Shown: positions 18,850 to 26,945 of the stretch, in pieces
How positions within the stretch are numbered: position 1 is the first letter of the stretch
How the letters are laid out: every line of letters starts with the position of its first letter
Source of the DNA: Flavobacteriales bacterium
GTDB lineage: Bacteria; Bacteroidota; Bacteroidia; Flavobacteriales_D; UBA2798
Length of the DNA: 64,000 bases
Reading direction: 5' to 3'
Assembly: GCA_019694795.1 (NCBI GenBank)
Contig: JAIBBF010000009.1
Coordinates: forward strand, 16,943 to 80,942
Notes under the pieces: model-generated
Seen by the model: only the letters and a program-made list of their open reading frames with translations
Told to the model about the DNA's origin: nothing
The model's database searches: none
Translations under genes and position numbers: made by a program

Positions 18850-19317
18850 TCATTTAAATGAAATAAGAACTTTAGTTTGTTTTATATCGCTCATTTTTAT
18901 TGCATGCTTGCGGATCACTTCCTGTTTGGATTTTTTGCCTTCTACTTTTTCCTTCCCTTTGGTTTCAACTTCAATTTCAACTTCGGTTGCGCCCAATAAT
19001 TGACCTTCAAGTTTTTTCCCGTCGATTAACTCAACCGATACTTTCCGACCAACATTTTTCAGGTACTGCGGAAATACTCTGAAAGGCTTTTCAAGTCCCG
19101 GTGAAGAAACAGTTAATTCAAAATCCTCCTTGTCGCGATCCAATCCGGATTCCACCTGCCTGCTGATCTTGCGGACCTCCTCAATGGTGATTCCATTTGG
19201 ACTATCCAGCTCAATATTGATTTTAGCTCCCGGATTTACAGCGACTTCCACCAGGAAATAACTGCTTCCTTGAATGGCCTCTTCTGCCAGTTGCTTTACC
19301 AATGCTTCGTTGATCAT
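18850..19317 (-). CDS. rimP: ribosome maturation factor RimP
   Basis: Needed for late 30S subunit assembly. The N-terminal domain contains INIELDSPNGITIEEVRKISRQVESGLDRDKEDFELTVSSPGLEKPFRV, the RimP signature; an Sm-like C-terminal domain follows (VSVELIDGKKLEGQLLG). ATG 19317 gives MINEALVKQL and 155 residues, the usual length. The frame also allows ATG 19362, which would add 15 residues encoded by a perfect hairpin. Because that hairpin looks like a leader attenuator I prefer 19317. First gene of the rimP-nusA-infB operon. Confidence 0.93.
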   Translation of the reverse strand: MINEALVKQLAEEAIQGSSYFLVEVAVNPGAKINIELDSPNGITIEEVRKISRQVESGLDRDKEDFELTVSSPGLEKPFRVFPQYLKNVGRKVSVELIDGKKLEGQLLGATEVEIEVETKGKEKVEGKKSKQEVIRKHAIKMSDIKQTKVLISFK

Positions 19318-19328
19318 GTCAGGGTTTT

Positions 19329-19357
19329 GAAATAAAAGAGGGGACGCTGTCCCCTCT
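19329..19357 (-). promoter_or_regulatory. leader hairpin with U-rich tail upstream of rimP (putative attenuator)
   Basis: A perfect 9-bp stem AGAGGGGAC / GTCCCCTCT with a 3-base loop is followed on the minus strand by TTTATTTC. It lies between the rimP promoter and ATG 19317. It therefore cannot end the upstream gene without also acting on the rimP transcript. A leader terminator upstream of rimP-nusA-infB is known in gammaproteobacteria (rimP leader). This is a possible analogue, by position and shape only. Confidence 0.6.
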
Positions 19358-19381
19358 GCCATTAATCCGTATTTGATGCTG

Positions 19382-19413
19382 CAAATATATAACGAAAAAG
19401 CGCTGAAAGCAAA
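19382..19413 (-). promoter_or_regulatory. promoter of rimP-nusA-infB
   Basis: On the minus strand TTTG (19413-19410), a 20-base spacer, then TATATTTG (19389-19382). Both boxes match the Bacteroidota consensus exactly. The predicted start, about 19376, leaves roughly 60 bases of leader to ATG 19317, room for the hairpin at 19337-19357. Confidence 0.75.
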
Positions 19414-19434
19414 CTTTTTTAACTGAACAGCAAA

Positions 19435-21126
19435 TTATTTCTGAGGCAATTTATCCTTGATCACCTTTCCGTTCTTATAAACGAGATGTTTCGACAACTT
19501 TCCTTTGGAATCCCAGATTTTATACTCCCCGTTAAACACTCCTTGCTTATAGTGTATTTCGCTGATTTTCTGACCTTTCTTATCATAACTGATGCTTACG
19601 CCATCCAGTTCACCCATTTTATAATTCATCTCTTGCGCAATCAGAATTTCGCCGGGTTGAAAAAACAACCATTTACCATCCATCACCCCATCGGTGTAAT
19701 TACCTTCTGCGGTTTTTTCGCCGCGTTCATCGTAAGAAATCCATTTACCGTGACGAACACTTTCTTCGTAAGTCTGAGGTGCAGGCGATCCTTTTTCAAG
19801 CACTGCTGTTTTCTTGAGTAATTTGTACTCGCCCTCATCGCGTTTTTTGCCGTTGGAGAAATAATAAATCCATTTCCCCGATTTTAATCCCCGGGTGTAA
19901 TATCCCTGATAGGTTAATTTTCCGTTGGGAAACCAGCCTTTCCAAACGCCCGACATGGATCCCATATCGAAACTTCCTTCGTCTTTGGTTCCGCCATCCT
20001 GGTACCAGCTGGTCCATACGCCATGCTCTTTACCTTTCGAAAAATTTCCTTCACTGAGTCGATTGCCATTTTCAAAATAGGTCGTCCATTGCCCATCTTT
20101 CAGGTCAGCATGAAAACTGCCTTTCATGTAGGTTTGACCTTCCGGGTAAAAATAAATCCATTCGCCTTCGCGTTGCCCGGCAGTAAAGCTTCCTTTATAA
20201 TTGATTTTTCCATTGTTATAACCGAAGTACCATTCGCCTTCCTGCAAGTCGTTTTCAAAGGCGCCTTTCATGTCGACCGTCCCGTTTTCGAATTGCCACA
20301 ACCAAATACCCGTCTTTTTTCCTTCGCGGTATTCGCCTTTCACATTCAAGGTGTCGTTTTCAAAATACTCCACATAACTGCCGTGCAAAAGATCATTGTT
20401 GTAATTGGAGATCCGCTTGATTTTTCCATTGGCATTTTTGTAGGTCCATTTCCCTGTTTTCTTTCCCATTAAATGTTCACCACTGGTGACCACTCTACCC
20501 AGTGCATTCTTTTCGTAAAAAGGTCCGTTTCTTAGTCCTTCGCGATAGCTGTATTCCTCTTTCACCGAGCCGGCGGTGCTGTAGATATACATTTTACCTG
20601 TGCCGTTTACAATGGTTTGCTCACCATTTTTATCCCAATACGAAATCACCTTTTCTACACCATTGTGATGCTCTTCTTCGAGTAATTGTTTGCCGGATGC
20701 ATTGTAATATTTCCAAACACCTTCCTTCTTACCCATCAGGTAAGCGCCGGTTTCCTGAAGTTGTCCGTTATTAAACCAGAAGTTGGAAACTGAATCCTGG
20801 AGGCCCATTTTAAACCAGCCTTCCTGCATTTTTTTTCCGTTCTCATAATATTTTACCAGATATCCATCCAGCTTTCCATTATGAAAATTGATTACCCCTT
20901 CGAGTTGACCATTTTCGTACCAATATTTCCATTCGCCTTCTTCCAGACCAATACCCGAAAAACCGTCCTCCTTGTATTTCCCCATGGAGCGGATTTTTTT
21001 CCGTTGTTTGTCCCAATACGTTTTTTCAACTTCTCCTTTTTTCTTCTTCGGATCATCTTCTCCGGTTTGCGCCAAAAGTGGTGCACTCAGAAAAAACAAC
21101 ATCAGCAATGCAAATAATCTGTTCAT
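19435..21126 (-). CDS. MORN/YwqK-type repeat secreted protein
   Basis: A 563-residue exported protein. ATG 21126 gives the signal peptide MNRLFALLMLFFLSAPLLAQ; an 11-residue upstream extension is rejected. The mature protein is about twenty repeats of 22-25 residues with the pattern G.W.yyy.nG....G.y..G...G.W. Examples are EGEWKYWYENGQLEGVINF and TGKWTYKNANGKIKRIS. These are MORN-2/YwqK-like repeats, which form an extended beta-hairpin stack. YwqK homologues are sometimes labelled antitoxins, but no toxin partner or nuclease is nearby and this protein is secreted, so that label should not be trusted here. Confidence 0.85.
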   Translation of the reverse strand: MNRLFALLMLFFLSAPLLAQTGEDDPKKKKGEVEKTYWDKQRKKIRSMGKYKEDGFSGIGLEEGEWKYWYENGQLEGVINFHNGKLDGYLVKYYENGKKMQEGWFKMGLQDSVSNFWFNNGQLQETGAYLMGKKEGVWKYYNASGKQLLEEEHHNGVEKVISYWDKNGEQTIVNGTGKMYIYSTAGSVKEEYSYREGLRNGPFYEKNALGRVVTSGEHLMGKKTGKWTYKNANGKIKRISNYNNDLLHGSYVEYFENDTLNVKGEYREGKKTGIWLWQFENGTVDMKGAFENDLQEGEWYFGYNNGKINYKGSFTAGQREGEWIYFYPEGQTYMKGSFHADLKDGQWTTYFENGNRLSEGNFSKGKEHGVWTSWYQDGGTKDEGSFDMGSMSGVWKGWFPNGKLTYQGYYTRGLKSGKWIYYFSNGKKRDEGEYKLLKKTAVLEKGSPAPQTYEESVRHGKWISYDERGEKTAEGNYTDGVMDGKWLFFQPGEILIAQEMNYKMGELDGVSISYDKKGQKISEIHYKQGVFNGEYKIWDSKGKLSKHLVYKNGKVIKDKLPQK

Positions 21127-21254
21127 GTTTTTATTTTGATGGGCTAATACAAATGCCATGCAATTTCAGTTTTTAAAGGGCGATGCCGACCCTCAAGTGG
21201 AATAAGATTTTAACAACGTATTCTTATATGAATGCGAAAGGGAAAAGGTTACGC

Positions 21255-21890
21255 TCAGGCAAAGAGTTTCATGCCTTTCACCATCATTACTGCCCCAAAT
21301 AGCATAAGAATAACACCAATTGCGCGATTGAGGTGATGCATAAATTCCGGCGTAACCACTTTTTTTAACTGACGAGCACCAATGATTTTTAATACATCGA
21401 TGGAGAAAAACGAGGCCATAATTGCACAGAGAAACATAATCATTTCATTGTCGGTAAAGGCATTTTTAGAAAAGCCTACGAAAATCATCCCGAACCAATA
21501 CAATAGAATGGTGGGGTTGATTATGTTAATCAGAAATCCTTTTAAAAACAGACGCAAATCTTTGCTTCGGGTACGGATTAAGTGTTGCGGTTCATGCATG
21601 GCCTTTTTCTTTTTCTTTCCCAGAAACTGATAAAGACCGAAAAACACCAGCAGAATTCCCGTAACCAGGGTAATGGAATGCTCGTGCTCCATAATGGAGT
21701 CGCGCTGACTAAAGAAGTGCAACGCGATATAGATATAGAGCACATCACTTAAAAAAACTCCGAAATCCAACAATAAAGCAGCCCGGATTCCCTCTTTGAT
21801 GCTGGTCTCCAAGATCAAAAAGAAGCTCGGGCCAAGCATAAAACTTAGCACGAAACCAAAAAACAATCCTTCAAATACTGCTTCTAACAA
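21255..21890 (-). CDS. LysE-family translocator
   Basis: A 211-residue inner-membrane protein with six hydrophobic segments. LGPSFFLILETSIKEGIRAALLLDFGVFLSDVLYI is the LysE/RhtB signature, and GFLINIINPTILLYWFGMI carries the conserved NP motif. Such proteins export amino acids or other small metabolites; the substrate is unknown. The only start that fits the family N-terminus (LEAVFEGLFFG) is TTG at 21890, because an in-frame stop lies at 21909-21911 and no ATG intervenes. Confidence 0.86.
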   Translation of the reverse strand: MLEAVFEGLFFGFVLSFMLGPSFFLILETSIKEGIRAALLLDFGVFLSDVLYIYIALHFFSQRDSIMEHEHSITLVTGILLVFFGLYQFLGKKKKKAMHEPQHLIRTRSKDLRLFLKGFLINIINPTILLYWFGMIFVGFSKNAFTDNEMIMFLCAIMASFFSIDVLKIIGARQLKKVVTPEFMHHLNRAIGVILMLFGAVMMVKGMKLFA

Positions 21891-21949
21891 TTTACAGGTA
21901 GTGAGGGGCTAAAGATAAAAACAATCGTTGATTTCAAAGCTGATTCTGC

Positions 21950-22525
21950 TCAGACCAGGCTCTTAAATGCGTAATTCTGCTTTGAAAAATAATCCAACAC
22001 CCTGGGCAAGGCATAGAGCATACGGTCAGCCGCTTTTAGACTATCGTGAAATACAATAATGGAACCGGGAACGGCGTGGTCCACCACATTCCGGTAACAT
22101 TTTTCATAGGAAATACTCGTATCGAAATCGGCACTGAGCACGTCCCACATGATGATGCGATAGCGTTTTTTTAAAGCTCTTGCCTGAGAGAAGGTGATTT
22201 TACCATAAGGCGGACGGAACAATTCGCTTTGAACCAATTGCTGGCATTTCTGTGCATTTCTGAAATAAGAAAAATCATTGGTTTTCCATCCGTTAAGATG
22301 GTTAAAGGTATGATTACCGATGGCATGACCATCCTTCTTTACGGCTTCAAAAATAGCGGGGTGTTTTTGTACATTATCTCCAATGCAAAAAAAAGTGGCT
22401 TTGGCCTCATAGCTTTTTAAAATACGGAGAACTTCAGGAGTGATTTCCGGTATGGGACCATCATCGAAGGTGATAAAAAGATCACGACCCTGAACGGTTT
22501 TTTTCCATTCAAGGTCGTGATACAA
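21950..22525 (-). CDS. polysaccharide deacetylase (NodB homology domain)
   Basis: A carbohydrate esterase 4 family enzyme: DLFITFDDGPIPEITPEVL (metal-site Asp-Asp), GNHTFNHLNGW (HxxxH metal ligands), FRPPYGKITFSQA, MWDVLSADFD and IIVFHDS. It probably removes N-acetyl groups from peptidoglycan or a surface glycan. The start is uncertain. TTG 22525 is the first ordinary alternative start, but homologues carry LYxxKTP before this point. That sequence is present here in frame (LYTAKTPYIVKALY), reachable from CTG at 22561 or a further upstream ATA/ATT overlapping the DUF2723 gene. No ATG exists in that stretch. It is 12 bases downstream of the DUF2723 gene if CTG is used. Confidence 0.88.
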   Translation of the reverse strand: MYHDLEWKKTVQGRDLFITFDDGPIPEITPEVLRILKSYEAKATFFCIGDNVQKHPAIFEAVKKDGHAIGNHTFNHLNGWKTNDFSYFRNAQKCQQLVQSELFRPPYGKITFSQARALKKRYRIIMWDVLSADFDTSISYEKCYRNVVDHAVPGSIIVFHDSLKAADRMLYALPRVLDYFSKQNYAFKSLV

Positions 22526-22572
22526 TGCTTTTACGATATACGGTGTTTTAGCTGTATACAGTTGCTTCGTTT

Positions 22573-25500
22573 TTATTTTTCGAATACCTCGGGGAATGTC
22601 TGATACAGTTTCATTCCTCCGATTTTACTATCGTACTTAATAATTGCATTCATCCAGGAATAGAATGCCGCATCCTGGCGTTGAAGTACAGCTTCTACTT
22701 TTGCTGCCACTTCAGGTTTTTTATACGATTGGGTGGTAATTCCATACATCATCATCAAAATACGACGGGACAATGAAATATCATCCATCATGTTAATGGA
22801 GAAACGCTCACCGGCATTGAAATAATACGTGAGGTTTTCATCGTGCATTTTAACCAGCGATTCAACCAGACGATTCCCCAGGGTGTCGTCGCCCACTTCA
22901 TAACAAAGCGGAACATACGAAGGAACGATACGGTCGAGCGGAACATTTTCTTCCGGCATTACTTCAAAGGCTTTATTCAATACCTTTTTCGCTTTATCGT
23001 ATTTTTCTGCCTTCAGGTTTTTGTTTTTATCCAATTGCACCTTAAGATTAGCCAATCGTTTTTCCATCGCCTCGCCACCTCCGCGGTTCAGTGAATCTTC
23101 GGTGATGCGAACCATGTTTTCATAATACAATCGTTTTTGGTCTGCTTCACGTCCTTCATTCACCAAGGCTTCGGCAAGATTCAGGAATTGCAGGCGGTAA
23201 TTGTTGGTAAGGCGACGCGTGTAATAATCCACATAAACCCCTTTTCCATTCATATTCCCCCAACGATATACATCCATAAACATATGATACATGGTATCGG
23301 TATCAACTTTACCAAATTCCTGACGGGAAGGATTTGGATTGTAGAGTGGAACAAATTTGTAGTTGAGTCCTTTTAAAAGGAAATAATCGCCGAGACCAAG
23401 ATACGTTTCCGCATCGGCTGTACCGGCGAAATAAACCGGACGCTTCCAATCGAAATGTGCAAGGAGATCAAGAATCATTACATCATTCTTAAACATGTAT
23501 CCTTTAGGGACAACGAATTTGATGGTATCCACCACATTATTCATATCCTCATCACGCACTACATGGTTCTCTTTGATTTTATTTTTATCGATCACCATAT
23601 ACAGTTTATTGGTATTCATCATACCAAAGGTTCTTCCTTCATACGGCATATGGTTATCATCATTTGCCAGTGAATCCATAGCGAAGGTAAGGTCTTCCCA
23701 TTTTTGTGATCCGGAATTGATAAATACCTGATCGATGGCGCCGCCCTGACGATAAATATCTTCCGTAATGGTAAATGGCACCGGTTCACTTTCGTAGGCT
23801 TTACGTATCATTTGATCGATGTACCAGTCGGTCCCCAATAAAGAAAGGTTAACTACACGTACATCGCGACGGATACCTTCCACTTCCTGTGCATACCAAA
23901 GCGGGAAGGTATCATTATCACCATGGGTGAAGAGAATAGCGTTCGGCTCGCAGGTTTGTAAATAATTCCATGCTAAATCCAATGCCGCCGTTCTGTTTGA
24001 ACGATCGTGATCATCCCAACCTTCTGCGCCCATCAGATATGGAGCGGGAATACAAATAATGGTAGCCAGTGTTGCAGTAACCCGATCTTGCTTTAAGAAC
24101 ATGCCAACTGCAAAAATCACAGCGATCATGGCAAAAGAAACTAAGGCGATGTACAACATTACATGCGAGAAAGCGTGTCCTTCGGAACCTTCCATCACAT
24201 AAATTATTCCTGAAAGCGCAAAAACACCGCCAACGAAATAAGCGAATTCGCGCAGTTTTAAATTCTTCGCCATGTCGAACAAAGCATATACTGCTAATCC
24301 AACCCAAATAGCGAATGCATAGAATGAACCGGCATAGGCATAGTCACGTTCACGTGGTTCGTATGGTTTCGGATTGAGGTATAAAATAATGGCTATTCCG
24401 GTGAAGAAAAAGAGAAGGAATACCACAAACCAGTTTTTCGGATCACGCAGCATTTGCCAGAAGAACCCGATTAATCCGAGTATCAATGGCAACATATAAA
24501 AACGATTATAGGATTTATTCGCTTTCATATGCGCAGGAAGATTTTCCTGATTTCCGATCAGTTCATTATCCACAAAATTTACTCCCGAAATCCAGTTGCC
24601 TTCCAATGGTGTTCCGTCGTAACCCTGCTCATCGTTTTGTCGACCCGAGAAGTTCCACATGAAGTATCTCCAGTACATCCATCCCATTTGGTATTCCAGC
24701 ATGTAGGTAAGGTTGTTTCCAAAAGTTGGTAATCCTTCCACCTCTCCTCTGGCATTGGTCACTTTTACCCGGCCTTTTCCATCGTAACCCGACCAGTTTT
24801 TATAACCGGCAATGTGACGGGGATCGCGGCTGAACATACGTGGCAGGAAAGTAGTCTGCTCATAAACATATTCTGTTCCTTTACGGTCATCCGCAATAAA
24901 GTATTCCTCATTCACCTTTACTCCGGTGAGTCCTTTTTTAGCGATATAACGATTTGCTTCTTCTTCTGTACGGAAACCTTTAATTAAACGGTCGCCGCGT
25001 TTAACCGCAAAACCGCGCATAAAAATGGGATTACCATCTACCGATTTCTTGATTTCGGAATTCCAGTATGGTCCGCTAAGAATAGGCCATGATCCGTACT
25101 GCTCACGATTAAGATAAGAAAGCAGCGTTACGAAGTTCTCCGGATTATTTTCATCGATAGGGGTGTTGGCTTGTGAACGAATGATGATCATTCCGAAACA
25201 GGAATAACCAATAACCACCACTGCAAATGAATTTAATGCAAGATTTAAAATGTATTTGCTATGCTTATGCGAATACATGATTCCCCAAACCAATAATCCG
25301 ATCAGCACCAGGAAGAAAAACCATGCACCGAAATTGAAAGGCATTCCTGAATTGGAAAACACACGCTCGAAAAAGGCAGGCATACTTACCATTCCCGGAA
25401 TGATCAGTGCCTGAATTACGCCAAGTATAACAATGGAAATAACTCCGGCCATAATAAATCCTTTATTGGAATAGGTATAGCGACGGAAATAATATACAAA

Positions 25501-26100
25501 GCCCATTGCCGGGATAGCAAGTAAGTTCAGTAAGTGAACTCCCACCGACAAACCGATCAGGAACATGATGAATACAATCCAGCGATCCGATCCGGCTTCG
25601 TCGGCCACTTCATCCCATTTATAAATCGCCCATACAACCACGGCGGTAAAGAAGCTCGACATCGCATAAACCTCACCTTCAACAGCCGAAAACCAGAATG
25701 AATCGGAAAAGGTGTAAGCCAGCGAACCCACAAATCCACTACCGATTATGGCAATGATTTTCGAATCATTTAAAGGTTCACCATTACGGGTGGCTAATTT
25801 TCTGGCGATATGGGTGATGGTCCAGAACAAAAACAAAATGGAGAATGAAGAGGACAAAGCCGACATGCGGTTAATGGCCGCTGCCACTTCATGCGGTTCA
25901 GAAAAGGCCGAGAACAAACGCCCGATCATATTAAACAAAGGAGCTCCCGGAGGGTGACCCACCTGTAATCCGTTTGCAGTTGAAATGTACTCTCCGCAGT
26001 CCCAGAGACTCACCGTCTCTTCCATGGTTGCGAAATAAACCCAGGTGGAAATGGCAAAAACCAGCCAGCCTGTAACGTTGTTCAATAGTTTATAATTCAT
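22573..26100 (-). CDS. DUF2723 / protein O-mannosyltransferase-like membrane protein
   Basis: A 1175-residue membrane protein. The N-terminal half has about 12 membrane helices, starting LLNNVTGWLVFAISTWVYFATMEETVSLWDCGEYI. The WDCGEYISTANGLQVGHPPGAPLF motif is the DUF2723 signature and resembles the acidic loop of GT-C glycosyltransferases. A soluble C-terminal part (about 740-1175) follows, with HGDNDTFPLWYAQEVEGIRRDVRVVNLSLLGTDWYI. Family members are proposed to glycosylate exported proteins in Bacteroidota. ATG 26100 is chosen over an 18-residue upstream extension because it begins the family-like MNYKLLNNVTG. It is upstream of the polysaccharide deacetylase in the same direction. Confidence 0.9.
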   Translation of the reverse strand: MNYKLLNNVTGWLVFAISTWVYFATMEETVSLWDCGEYISTANGLQVGHPPGAPLFNMIGRLFSAFSEPHEVAAAINRMSALSSSFSILFLFWTITHIARKLATRNGEPLNDSKIIAIIGSGFVGSLAYTFSDSFWFSAVEGEVYAMSSFFTAVVVWAIYKWDEVADEAGSDRWIVFIMFLIGLSVGVHLLNLLAIPAMGFVYYFRRYTYSNKGFIMAGVISIVILGVIQALIIPGMVSMPAFFERVFSNSGMPFNFGAWFFFLVLIGLLVWGIMYSHKHSKYILNLALNSFAVVVIGYSCFGMIIIRSQANTPIDENNPENFVTLLSYLNREQYGSWPILSGPYWNSEIKKSVDGNPIFMRGFAVKRGDRLIKGFRTEEEANRYIAKKGLTGVKVNEEYFIADDRKGTEYVYEQTTFLPRMFSRDPRHIAGYKNWSGYDGKGRVKVTNARGEVEGLPTFGNNLTYMLEYQMGWMYWRYFMWNFSGRQNDEQGYDGTPLEGNWISGVNFVDNELIGNQENLPAHMKANKSYNRFYMLPLILGLIGFFWQMLRDPKNWFVVFLLFFFTGIAIILYLNPKPYEPRERDYAYAGSFYAFAIWVGLAVYALFDMAKNLKLREFAYFVGGVFALSGIIYVMEGSEGHAFSHVMLYIALVSFAMIAVIFAVGMFLKQDRVTATLATIICIPAPYLMGAEGWDDHDRSNRTAALDLAWNYLQTCEPNAILFTHGDNDTFPLWYAQEVEGIRRDVRVVNLSLLGTDWYIDQMIRKAYESEPVPFTITEDIYRQGGAIDQVFINSGSQKWEDLTFAMDSLANDDNHMPYEGRTFGMMNTNKLYMVIDKNKIKENHVVRDEDMNNVVDTIKFVVPKGYMFKNDVMILDLLAHFDWKRPVYFAGTADAETYLGLGDYFLLKGLNYKFVPLYNPNPSRQEFGKVDTDTMYHMFMDVYRWGNMNGKGVYVDYYTRRLTNNYRLQFLNLAEALVNEGREADQKRLYYENMVRITEDSLNRGGGEAMEKRLANLKVQLDKNKNLKAEKYDKAKKVLNKAFEVMPEENVPLDRIVPSYVPLCYEVGDDTLGNRLVESLVKMHDENLTYYFNAGERFSINMMDDISLSRRILMMMYGITTQSYKKPEVAAKVEAVLQRQDAAFYSWMNAIIKYDSKIGGMKLYQTFPEVFEK

Positions 26101-26215
26101 CGTTTCGAATGATAGCGTTGCGAAAATAGGAAAATAAATCCCCCTGCCTCTCATCGTTAACGTAAATTAACCCCAAAGCGCTGTTCACTTAATTTTTCTT
26201 AATCCGTGAAAAAAT

Positions 26216-26246
26216 TTTGCTAACATCATCAAGTTCCTTACTTTTG
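26216..26246 (+). promoter_or_regulatory. promoter of tRNA-Gln
   Basis: TTTG (26216-26219), exactly 19 bases, then TACTTTTG (26239-26246): a perfect TTTG-N19-TAnnTTTG promoter. It ends 10 bases before the tRNA 5' end, so the precursor leader is only a few nucleotides. Confidence 0.85.
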
Positions 26247-26256
26247 CACCCGCGAT

Positions 26257-26330
26257 TGCCCGATCGTCTAATGGCAGGACTTCAGATTTTGGTTCTGACT
26301 GTGTTGGTTCGAATCCAGCTCGGGCAACCA
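26257..26330 (+). tRNA. tRNA-Gln (anticodon UUG)
   Basis: A 74-base tRNA with encoded CCA. The acceptor stem TGCCCGA / TCGGGCA is fully paired, the discriminator is A, and CCA is at 26328-26330. The D stem is GTC/GAC. The anticodon stem TCAGA/TCTGA encloses the loop TTTTGGT, placing TTG at 26289-26291. The T arm contains GGTTCGAATCC. It decodes CAA (and CAG by wobble). It stands alone, with its own promoter and terminator. Confidence 0.97.
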
Positions 26331-26359
26331 AAACCCCGGAATAAACCCCGGGGTTTTTT
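26331..26359 (+). terminator. intrinsic terminator of tRNA-Gln
   Basis: A 9-bp perfect stem AAACCCCGG / CCGGGGTTT around an 8-base loop, followed by a T run (26354-26359), begins on the base after the tRNA CCA end. It is a strong Rho-independent terminator, leaving a one-gene tRNA unit. Confidence 0.9.
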
Positions 26360-26419
26360 ATTTTTATACCCCTAAATCGGTTTCGACCAATTTTATAATA
26401 GAATCGACCAGTGGACATA

Positions 26420-26451
26420 TTGCAGGTATGAATATTAATTTGTTACTTTTG
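26420..26451 (+). promoter_or_regulatory. candidate promoter for the STAS-like gene
   Basis: TTG (26420-26422), a 21-base spacer, then TACTTTTG (26444-26451), an exact -7 box. ATG 26476 lies 24 bases further on. Confidence 0.5.
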
Positions 26452-26475
26452 CGGAAAGTCGAATTTAGATTCTAA

Positions 26476-26916
26476 ATGGTTGGTTCAGAAGAAATATCGC
26501 GTATAGATATGGGGATTCCGGAAGGGGTTTCCGTGTCGGGTGATTTTGGGCGACTCAACTATACCGGTAAAATTCTAACCTGGAGCTTATCCGATTTTCA
26601 CAATCCTGTGATTGATTTGCCTATGGTTCGCGAATTAATCTCCGTGATGAACCGCATCACCCGTGGTGAAAAAAGCACCTTGCTGATCGATTTGAAAAAT
26701 TGCGGAATTCCAATGATAACTCCCACTGCAAAAGCAGCATTATTGGGAAGCGATATGACCAAACTTCGTGTGGCTATTGCTTTTTCGCTGGATACCATTA
26801 CACGGAAAACTGTTTTTTTAAATCTGGTTTCATTTAACAAGTTTAATATTCCCTTGCGCGCATTCGAAAGTGAACAAGAAGCGAATAACTGGTTGTCGGC
26901 ACTGCACCTTAATTAA
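26476..26916 (+). CDS. small STAS/SpoIIAA-like cytoplasmic protein (tentative)
   Basis: A 146-residue soluble protein. The layout (LNYTGKILTWSL, LPMVRELISVMNRITRGEKSTLLIDLKNCGIPMITPTAKAALLG, TKLRVAIAFSLDTITRKTVFLNLVSFNKFNIPLRAFESEQEANNWL) resembles STAS/SpoIIAA-like domains. These have a central strand followed by DLKNC and end in the FESEQEANNWL helix typical of such proteins. The assignment is by general pattern, not by a catalytic motif. Partner and ligand are unknown. It has its own candidate promoter and precedes the beta-lactamase fusion gene by 29 bases. Confidence 0.55.
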   Translation: MVGSEEISRIDMGIPEGVSVSGDFGRLNYTGKILTWSLSDFHNPVIDLPMVRELISVMNRITRGEKSTLLIDLKNCGIPMITPTAKAALLGSDMTKLRVAIAFSLDTITRKTVFLNLVSFNKFNIPLRAFESEQEANNWLSALHLN

Positions 26917-26945
26917 TTCAGGAGCAGTATATTTGACCTCCGGGC

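Noticed and set aside
20023..20472. 149-codon plus-strand frame inside the YwqK repeat gene
   Set aside because: Antisense shadow of a regular repeat; the repeat period keeps stops away.
19435..21126. Toxin-antitoxin system based on YwqK similarity
   Set aside because: No toxin gene next to it and the protein has a signal peptide.
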